This document shows positions 1-5,353 of a stretch of DNA of 32,028 nucleotides, in pieces. Numbering within the stretch: the first letter of the stretch is position 1; the number at the start of each line of letters is the position of its first letter. Both the position numbers and the translations under genes were made by a program. The notes beneath the pieces were generated by a model, which did no database searches, was not told where the DNA came from, and saw only the letters and a list, made by a program, of their open reading frames with translations. This DNA is from Anaerolineales bacterium (GTDB lineage: Bacteria > Chloroflexota > Anaerolineae > Anaerolineales > Villigracilaceae): contig JAGUZU010000105.1 in assembly GCA_020060625.1 (NCBI GenBank), forward strand, positions 1 through 32,028. Direction: 5' to 3'.

Positions 1-50
1 CCACAGAGATTTCAAAAAGGGTTTCTCCGTGATCTCCGTGTTCTCTGTGG
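1..50. repeat. Palindromic repeat, CCACAGAGA type
   Basis: The segment begins CCACAGAGA and ends TCTCTGTGG, a perfect 9-bp terminal inverted repeat around an internal run of related words (CTCCGTG twice). It may be cut by the window edge. It resembles the element at 150-215 in design: G/A-rich left half, C/T-rich right half and matching ends. No coding potential is visible. Confidence 0.7.
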
Positions 51-149
51 TGGAAAAAACCTTGCACACGTGTGCCTGCGTCCCAGTGCAGGCAAAAAAA
101 CAAGAATTTCATTGATAAGGTACTAAGTTGCTGCCTTATTTACTTTTTT

Positions 150-215
150 ACCGCAGAGTCGCGGAGAACGCAGAGAAATTCATGAAAAACTCCGCGCCCT
201 CTGCGCCTCGGCGGT
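150..215. repeat. Palindromic repeat, ACCGCAGAG type
   Basis: The element starts ACCGCAGAG and ends CTCGGCGGT, forming an imperfect long hairpin of about 66 bp. Its left half, with the words GCAGAGTCGC and GAGAACGC, closely matches a stretch read as protein inside lutBC near 2095-2125. It lies upstream of the acyltransferase gene and has no visible coding role. The rest of 1-269 shows only A/T-rich spacer and an AGGTGA motif near 261. Confidence 0.7.
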
Positions 216-281
216 TCAAAACAGGCGAATTTCCTGTTACCTCTTTGAAGGTGACAACTTAGGTGAATTATGGAGGCGCGC

Positions 282-1001
282 ATGAGAGACTGGACATATC
301 GCCTTCTTGCCGCAGGGCTTCAATCCATGATCTGGGGCGGGGAAATCATCGGTGACGAAAACCTGCCCATGCGGGGACCTGCCGTGCTGGTCGCAAATCA
401 CCATGGCGCATTGGGACCAATCGCCGTGATGTCATCCGTGCCGCACAGGCTCTACCCCTGGGTCGTTGCGGATATGATGGATGTGTCCCTTGCCCCCGAC
501 TATCTCCGAATGGATTTCGTTGAAAAACAGATTCACCTCTCCATGCCGTTTAGTTTGTGGATCGCAAAAGCCATCTCAAAACTCTCCGTCCCGCTGCTGA
601 CCAATATAAACTGTATCCCCGTTCACTCCAATTTCGAAGACCTGCTCATCCCGTTTGAACAAAGCGTGGATATGCTCCTCCAGGAACGCTTCATCCTGAT
701 CTTCCCCGAAGACCCAACCCTGCCGCTTCATCCGCAATTCAACATGGCGCCCTTCAAAAAGGGATTCGTCCGTTTAGGCGAGTTCTACTTCCAGCGAACG
801 GGGCGCGCCTTGAAATTCCATCCGTTGGCGGTACACGCCGCGCGCCGTGTTGTGCAGGTTGGCAAACCCGTCACACATAATCCCTTTGCGCCGCCTGTCA
901 GCGAACGGATAAGGGTCAAACAGGCGCTCGAAAACATCGTCCGCGAAATGCTGGCTGGAATGGATGGAAACATCTACCTGCGCGTCCCACTGCCGCGATA
1001 A
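282..1001 (+). CDS. PlsC-like lysophospholipid acyltransferase family protein
   Basis: Predicted 239-residue member of the glycerolipid acyltransferase (PlsC) superfamily, which transfers acyl chains to lysophospholipids at the membrane. The substrate here is unknown. The block I region reads VANHHGALGP, where the family norm is NHxSxxD. The HX4D aspartate appears to be absent, with G or P at its place. The block III region FPED followed by FKKG matches the usual FPEG/KG pattern. No clear membrane segment is seen. I chose the ATG at 282 because a perfect GGAGG (272-276) sits 5 nt before it; an in-frame ATG at 270 would add four residues. The missing aspartate makes catalysis uncertain. The gene could encode an active divergent enzyme or a lipid-binding relative. 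Confidence 0.75.
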   Translation: MRDWTYRLLAAGLQSMIWGGEIIGDENLPMRGPAVLVANHHGALGPIAVMSSVPHRLYPWVVADMMDVSLAPDYLRMDFVEKQIHLSMPFSLWIAKAISKLSVPLLTNINCIPVHSNFEDLLIPFEQSVDMLLQERFILIFPEDPTLPLHPQFNMAPFKKGFVRLGEFYFQRTGRALKFHPLAVHAARRVVQVGKPVTHNPFAPPVSERIRVKQALENIVREMLAGMDGNIYLRVPLPR

Positions 1002-1023
1002 GAAGGCACGGACAGGCTTGCCT

Positions 1024-1029
1024 TATAAT
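1024..1029 (+). promoter_or_regulatory. Candidate -10 box of lutA
   Basis: A perfect TATAAT ends 6 nt before the ATG at 1036, so transcription would begin at or next to the start codon and give a leaderless mRNA. No good -35 hexamer and no Shine-Dalgarno sequence were seen. The same geometry occurs before padR and surE. Confidence 0.45.
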
Positions 1030-1035
1030 GGACTC

Positions 1036-1788
1036 ATGCCCGCCGTCCAACTCTTCATCACCTGCCTGACCGACTCATTCTTCCCACAAACTGGCGAAGC
1101 GGTCGTGAGCATTCTCCACCGCCTCGGCATGGACGTGGACTTCCCCCCCGACCAAACCTGCTGCGGACAGCCGCAATTCAACGCCGGTTTACGCAGGGAT
1201 GCAAGGGCAGTTGCGGAACATACGATCAAAGTTTTTGAAAGACCTCCGAGGTCTCTTAAGACCTTGGAGGTCTTACCCGATATCGTTACCCCGTCCGGTT
1301 CATGCGCCCATCATTTCAGGCATAACTATTTGGAACTGTTCGAAGGGGATTCAGTCTGGTATCCGCGCGCGAAGGCGTTGGCGGATCGCACCTACGAATT
1401 CACCGAATACCTCGTGGACAAACTCGGCGTCACCGACCTGGGCGCAAAATGGGACGGCGCGCTGACCTACCATCCCTCCTGCCACACCCTGCGCGGAATC
1501 AACGTGGGCAGACAGCCGCGCGCTTTATTGGCGAATGTCCATGGCGCAACGCTGGTGGATTTGCCAAACGCCGAGGAGTGCTGCGGCTTCGGCGGCGTGA
1601 TGTCCGTCGAACACCCCGAACTGTCGGCGGAGTGGTTGAAGCGCAAAATATCCAATCTCGAAGCGACCCAATCCCCCACGCTCGTCGTCACAGATGCGGG
1701 TTGTCTCATGCACATCATGGGTGGGCTGAAGCGGCAGGGGAAAAAACAGCGTGTGATCCACATCGCGGAAGTCCTGAACCATAGATAA
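1036..1788 (+). CDS. lutA: Lactate utilization protein A (Fe-S oxidoreductase subunit)
   Basis: 250-residue LutA/YkgE-type protein, part of the LutABC L-lactate oxidation complex that feeds electrons from lactate to the respiratory chain. The two CCG-domain signatures are clear: TCCGQP (residues 41-46) and ECCGFGG (181-187), plus HPSCH (146-150). In heterodisulfide-reductase-type proteins such cysteines bind an Fe-S cluster. The ATG at 1036 opens the family N-terminus (MPAVQLF); an in-frame ATG at 964 would overlap the upstream gene. Residues 69-80 are encoded by a 36-bp palindrome (1239-1274) and interrupt the usual short link between the helix ending VFE and the PSGSC motif, so they look like an in-frame repeat insertion. 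The gene is 6 nt from lutBC, clearly one operon. Confidence 0.9.
   Translation: MPAVQLFITCLTDSFFPQTGEAVVSILHRLGMDVDFPPDQTCCGQPQFNAGLRRDARAVAEHTIKVFERPPRSLKTLEVLPDIVTPSGSCAHHFRHNYLELFEGDSVWYPRAKALADRTYEFTEYLVDKLGVTDLGAKWDGALTYHPSCHTLRGINVGRQPRALLANVHGATLVDLPNAEECCGFGGVMSVEHPELSAEWLKRKISNLEATQSPTLVVTDAGCLMHIMGGLKRQGKKQRVIHIAEVLNHR
1239..1274. repeat. 36-bp palindrome inserted in frame in lutA
   Basis: AAGACCTCC (1239-1247) pairs perfectly with GGAGGTCTT (1266-1274), and the centre AGGTCT-CTTA-AGACCT is itself palindromic. The unit is 36 bp, exactly 12 codons, and adds RPPRSLKTLEVL-type residues to LutA without breaking the frame. Confidence 0.75.
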
Positions 1789-1794
1789 ACGCAG

Positions 1795-3861
1795 ATGAAA
1801 ACAGATTTTTTCCGAAAGCGGATTCTCGAATCCATCAATGATCCAACGCTCCAAACTGCGCTCGATAACAACACCGAGCGCCGCCTGAAGGGACGTGATC
1901 TTGCCTTCGCCTCCATCCCCGATTGGCGCGAGCGGCGTATCCGCGCCCACAACATTCGCGCGGATGTGATCGAACGGCTCGATGAATACCTCGAAACATT
2001 CATCGCAAGGAACGAAGCCAACGGCGTCATCGTCCACCGCGCAAAGGATGCAAGGGAGGCGGTTGGCATTGTGCTGGAAATCGTAAAAGACATGCCGCAG
2101 AGTCGCAGAGAACGCGGAGAAGATCAAAAAAATATCCCTGTTCATCTCCGTTCATCTGTGGCGAATCCCGTTCTTATCGCCAAATCCAAAAGCATGGTCA
2201 GCGAGGAAATCGAACTGAACCACGCGCTCGAAAAGGAAGGCATCCGCGTCGTCGAAACCGACCTCGGCGAATACATCGTTCAACTTCGTCATGAACGTCC
2301 CAGCCACATCATCACGCCCGCCGCGCACCTCAAAAAGGAACAGGTCGCCCAACTCTTCCACGAAAATCTTGGCATCCCCTATACCGATGACATCACGGAA
2401 CTCACTGCTGCCGCGCGAAAAGTCCTCCGCAATATCTTCCTCACTGCCGACATCGGTTTGAGCGGCGTCAACTTCGGCGCGGCGGAAACAGGCGCAGTCT
2501 GCATCGTCACCAACGAAGGCAACGGGCGCATGGTCACGACCCTGCCCAAAACCCACATCGCGCTGATGGGCATGGAACGCCTCGTCCCGAACCTCGACGA
2601 TCTCGCGCTCATGCTCTCGCTCCTGCCGCGCTCGGCAACGGGGCAAAAACTCACTGTCTACACCCAACTGCTTCACAAACCCATGCCGGGGCAAACCCGC
2701 CATCTCATCATCCTCGATAACGGGCGAAGTCGCATCCGCGCTTCACCGCTCAAAGAGTCGCTGTATTGCATCCGCTGCGGCGCGTGCCTCAACGCCTGCC
2801 CCGTCTTCCGCGAACTCGGCGGTCACGCCTACATCGGCAGGGATAAATCCATCGCGCCATATCCGGGACCCATCGGCTCGGTTATTTCACCCGGTTTGTT
2901 CGGCGAAAATTACGTTCATCTCGCGCAAGCCTCGTCCCTGTGCGGCGCGTGCCGGGACGCCTGCCCCGTGGATATTGACCTGCCGAAGTTGTTGACTCGC
3001 GTCCGCGCGGGACAATCCTCCTCTCCCTCAGGGAGGGGGGCTAGGGGTGAGGGGAATAATGGCGGCGCGGGACTGACCTGGTCCACAAAATTTTTCTTGC
3101 AGATGTACACCCGCCTCTCGACTCAGCCGAAACTGTTTGCCCTCTCCCAAAAATTTGCTTCGCTGACAACGACTCTCCTCTCCCCCCGCTCGGGGTGGAT
3201 GCGCCTGCCTGCCTTCACCGGCTGGGGCTACAGCAAAGACTTGCCGCGATTTGCAGGGAAGACATTTCGGGAAAGAATAGGGAATCGTAAATTGGGAATT
3301 GGTACATTAGGGAACAGTGAATTGGTAAACTCGTCACAGCCCCAATCTACCAACCCACCAACCTCCCAATCTACCAATCTACTAACCGACCAATTCACCA
3401 CCGAACTCACCGCGCTCTCCGGCAATGTGCATCAGACGGAAAATGCCGCCAACACGATTATCGAATTTCTAATATCGCGCAACATCAAAAAGATATATCT
3501 CCAGCCAAACGTCCTTGACGATAATCTCTTACGCCAGGCAAACATCAACTTCACCCACGAACCCGATCCGCAGATTGCCGTCGGCGTGACGAAGGCTTGG
3601 GTCGGGCTGGCAGATACCGGGTCCGTGCTGGAGGCGGATGAGGAGTTGCCTGGGTCGCTGCTGCCGGAAGTCCATATCGTAGTTTTGAAGTCGAAAGACA
3701 TCCTGCCATCCCTGCCTGATGCAATGCCGATGGTGAAGGATAAAAATGCCGTCTTCATCACGGGTCCATCCCGCACGGCGGACATCGAAATGACGCTGAC
3801 CATCGGCGTGCATGGACCGAAGGAATTGCACGTTTTTGTTGACGTTTCAAATTCGGGGTGA
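1795..3861 (+). CDS. lutB-lutC: Fused lactate utilization proteins B and C
   Basis: 688-residue fusion of LutB and LutC, the Fe-S and LUD-domain partners of LutA in lactate dehydrogenation. Residues about 60-310 form a LUD domain. Two 4Fe-4S motifs follow: C325/C328/C331/C335, then C383/C386/C390 with PVD after it. From about 540 comes a LutC-type LUD domain with LADTGSV, LLPEVHI and the near-invariant ITGPSRTADIE. LutB and LutC are usually separate genes. Three segments look like repeat-derived insertions: residues about 101-123, 407-422 and 494-535. The LutB-LutC linker is made largely of the last two. No Shine-Dalgarno is evident before the ATG, which lies in a sequence resembling another dispersed repeat (AAACGCAGATGAAAACAGA). 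Translation may be coupled to lutA. Confidence 0.9.
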   Translation: MKTDFFRKRILESINDPTLQTALDNNTERRLKGRDLAFASIPDWRERRIRAHNIRADVIERLDEYLETFIARNEANGVIVHRAKDAREAVGIVLEIVKDMPQSRRERGEDQKNIPVHLRSSVANPVLIAKSKSMVSEEIELNHALEKEGIRVVETDLGEYIVQLRHERPSHIITPAAHLKKEQVAQLFHENLGIPYTDDITELTAAARKVLRNIFLTADIGLSGVNFGAAETGAVCIVTNEGNGRMVTTLPKTHIALMGMERLVPNLDDLALMLSLLPRSATGQKLTVYTQLLHKPMPGQTRHLIILDNGRSRIRASPLKESLYCIRCGACLNACPVFRELGGHAYIGRDKSIAPYPGPIGSVISPGLFGENYVHLAQASSLCGACRDACPVDIDLPKLLTRVRAGQSSSPSGRGARGEGNNGGAGLTWSTKFFLQMYTRLSTQPKLFALSQKFASLTTTLLSPRSGWMRLPAFTGWGYSKDLPRFAGKTFRERIGNRKLGIGTLGNSELVNSSQPQSTNPPTSQSTNLLTDQFTTELTALSGNVHQTENAANTIIEFLISRNIKKIYLQPNVLDDNLLRQANINFTHEPDPQIAVGVTKAWVGLADTGSVLEADEELPGSLLPEVHIVVLKSKDILPSLPDAMPMVKDKNAVFITGPSRTADIEMTLTIGVHGPKELHVFVDVSNSG
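2095..2163. repeat. Dispersed repeat read in frame within lutBC
   Basis: The stretch opens CCGCAGAGTCGCAGAG, almost the same as the left half of the element at 150-215, and continues into words such as CATCTCCGTTCATCTGTGG, typical of dispersed repeats. It encodes about 23 residues (SRRERGEDQ and so on) placed between the N-terminal helices and the KSKSM motif, where LutB proteins normally have a short link. Confidence 0.65.
3015..3060. repeat. CCCTCA/GAGGGG low-complexity repeat within lutBC
   Basis: The words CTCTCCCTCAGGGAGG and GGGGTGAGGGG form an imperfect hairpin of a kind often dispersed between genes. It encodes SSSPSGRGARGEG, a low-complexity linker directly after the second Fe-S motif. 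A related C/T-then-G-rich hairpin lies inside the helicase gene at 22916-22980. Confidence 0.6.
3274..3405. repeat. AATTGGTA/TACCAATT repeat within lutBC
   Basis: The left part is rich in GAATTGGTA and AAATTGGGA words and the right part in CCAATCTACCAAT words. GTGAATTGGT and ACCAATTCAC style arms can pair. It encodes a Ser/Thr/Asn/Gln-rich linker (for example STNPPTSQSTN) between the LutB and LutC domains. Confidence 0.6.
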
Positions 3862-3879
3862 TAGAATACGCCCGCATTT

Positions 3880-3952
3880 GCCCCCATCGTCTAGCGGCCC
3901 AGGACGTGGCCCTCTCAAGGCCAAAACCGGAGTTCGAGTCTCCGTGGGGGCA
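3880..3952 (+). tRNA. tRNA-Glu (anticodon CTC)
   Basis: A 73-nt cloverleaf can be drawn: acceptor GCCCCCA/TGGGGGC, anticodon stem TGGCC/GGCCA with loop CTCTCAA (anticodon CTC), T-arm CGGAG/CTCCG with loop TTCGAGT, discriminator A. The CCA end is not encoded. The gene starts 18 nt after lutBC and has its own terminator. Its 3' part is exactly duplicated at 4181-4233. Confidence 0.95.
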
Positions 3953-3954
3953 CA

Positions 3955-3982
3955 AACACCCGTTCAACCCGGGTGTTTTTTT
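3955..3982 (+). terminator. Rho-independent terminator of tRNA-Glu
   Basis: The stem ACACCCG/CGGGTGT with loop TTCAACC is followed by a run of seven T. It begins within three bases of the tRNA 3' end. An identical copy lies at 4204-4230. Confidence 0.85.
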
Positions 3983-4013
3983 ATTTTTTCTCTACGTACA
4001 TTTTTCATTTTTT

Positions 4014-4115
4014 AACCGCCAAGTGTCGCCATGGCGCCATACGACAAACGCCAAGGTCGCCAAGATTCAAATCTTTTGGCTGTTTTTCTTGGCGCCGCTT
4101 GGCGGCTTGGCGGTT
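4014..4115. repeat. Long palindromic element, AACCGCCAAG type
   Basis: About 102 bp bounded by the perfect 10-bp inverted repeat AACCGCCAAG (4014-4023) and CTTGGCGGTT (4106-4115). Inside, CGCCAAG and CTTGGCG words repeat. It lies between tRNA-Glu and the duplicated tRNA 3' end. A shorter relative with the same ends is at 31660-31734, beside tRNA-Arg. Confidence 0.8.
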
Positions 4116-4180
4116 GCCTTTCGGCATTTGTACGGCAGCAAATTATTTTTCAAACCGTCGTCCCCGCAGGGGGGATGTTA

Positions 4181-4233
4181 TTCGAGTCTCCGTGGGGGCA
4201 CAAACACCCGTTCAACCCGGGTGTTTTTTTATT
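4181..4233 (+). pseudogene. Partial tRNA-Glu copy: T-loop to 3' end plus terminator
   Basis: These 53 bases are identical to 3933-3985: the T-loop, the 3' T-stem, the 3' acceptor strand, the whole terminator and ATT beyond it. The 5' two thirds of the tRNA is missing and is replaced by a sequence with a TCCCC/GGGGA hairpin. A direct repeat that begins at a tRNA T-loop and runs through the 3' end is what an integrase attachment site looks like. Its last bases supply the TAA stop of the minus-strand gene that ends at 4229. Confidence 0.8.
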
Positions 4234-5290
4234 GAGCAGGCTCGATCAGTGTGTTGTTTTCCGATATCGCCCCGTCCGGGTATTCGATCTTGATGGGTTT
4301 ATCCGTCTTGTTGTTTCTGACGATCACATCTTCATTCCTGGTCAGGAGGGCGATTGGGAGGCTGCCGATTGTTCCGAAGACAATATTATCTTCGATCAGC
4401 AATCGAATTTCCATACCGGTCGGCATCTCCGATTTCCAACTTGAGATCCCCGAGTGACAATTGCTTACCTGGTTGCCGATTATTTTATTGTCATGCCGCT
4501 GGGCGCCCCATCCTTCATAGAATTCCTCTGCAACTGCTATGCCTGCCGGTCTGTTTTGCTCGCGAAGATAAATACCGGTACAGTACACCGTGTTATCCCG
4601 CACAACAGTGTAAGAAGAGTTGTCAACATAAATGTTGACCGAAAAGTTGTCCCGCACGATATTATTTTCCACCAAAACATTTACACCCCGCGTCACCGCG
4701 ATCCCCTCGCCGCAATTTTCATAAACCAAATTTCTGCGAAAGATGACATCTTCTCCGCCCATCATCACCTTCAATGCGCTTCCCCATCCGCCGTGACCGA
4801 GACAGGTCACCTCTCCATTTTCCGTTACGCTGTGGTGGACAATCGAGTCTTCGACGATAACGTGCCTGCCCTTGACCAATATACCGTGCGAGATCGATCC
4901 AGATACTTCCAATCCTGAAATGACGATGTAATTCCCGGATACGACCACTCCGGGTAAAACGGCGTCCTGCCCGGCAATTACAAGGTGGTTTTGAGCCGTG
5001 CCTGAAGCGGATACATCCAAAACTTCGGGATAATGCCCTTCCAATAAATGGATGACCTCCCCGGGCTGGGCAACGGATATTGCCCTGTCCAATGTGCGGC
5101 ACGGCTGCGTATTGGCGCATCGATTCCCGTCATTTCCGCCGGGCGAAATATATACGCCCTTCGTTTTCCACAGCGCATTCGCGTCCATACTCATGTGGAG
5201 TGTGCCGGACTTATCCTGCGACTTCCAGATAAAGAATGACGCCGTCAATAGCGCTGCTGCCAATAGGAACATCCATGCTGTCTTTTTCAT
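4229..5290 (-). CDS. Secreted right-handed beta-helix protein
   Basis: 353 residues. An N-terminal hydrophobic segment (about 5-22) with no lipobox suggests a signal peptide or anchor, so the rest should be outside the membrane. The mature part starts GVYISPGGNDGN and PCRTLDRAI, the usual opening of parallel beta-helix proteins. It then shows repeating V-x-x-N-x-I/V rungs, for example VENNIVRDN, VRDNTVY and IEDNIVFG. Such folds often bind or cleave polysaccharides, but no lyase catalytic set could be assigned. GGAAAGGA lies upstream of the ATG as ribosome binding site. The stop codon lies in the duplicated tRNA terminator at 4229-4231, so the C-terminus may have been reset by that duplication. 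Confidence 0.75.
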   Translation of the reverse strand: MKKTAWMFLLAAALLTASFFIWKSQDKSGTLHMSMDANALWKTKGVYISPGGNDGNRCANTQPCRTLDRAISVAQPGEVIHLLEGHYPEVLDVSASGTAQNHLVIAGQDAVLPGVVVSGNYIVISGLEVSGSISHGILVKGRHVIVEDSIVHHSVTENGEVTCLGHGGWGSALKVMMGGEDVIFRRNLVYENCGEGIAVTRGVNVLVENNIVRDNFSVNIYVDNSSYTVVRDNTVYCTGIYLREQNRPAGIAVAEEFYEGWGAQRHDNKIIGNQVSNCHSGISSWKSEMPTGMEIRLLIEDNIVFGTIGSLPIALLTRNEDVIVRNNKTDKPIKIEYPDGAISENNTLIEPAQ

Positions 5291-5353
5291 CGTATCCTTT
5301 CCGGGTAAAACATTTTAAACGAATCTCTCGTTGTCGTTTGGATCGTGTAAAAA

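Noticed and set aside
1-220. CRISPR-like array from repeated CTCCGTG/GCAGAG words
   Set aside because: The words are parts of palindromic repeats with irregular spacing; there are no equal-length spacers.
4181-4233. A second functional tRNA-Glu
   Set aside because: Only the T-loop-to-3'-end part is present; no acceptor 5' strand, D-arm or anticodon arm can be drawn.
3858-4293. Open frames across the tRNA-Glu region
   Set aside because: They translate the tRNA, terminator and palindrome, with no start signals or homology.
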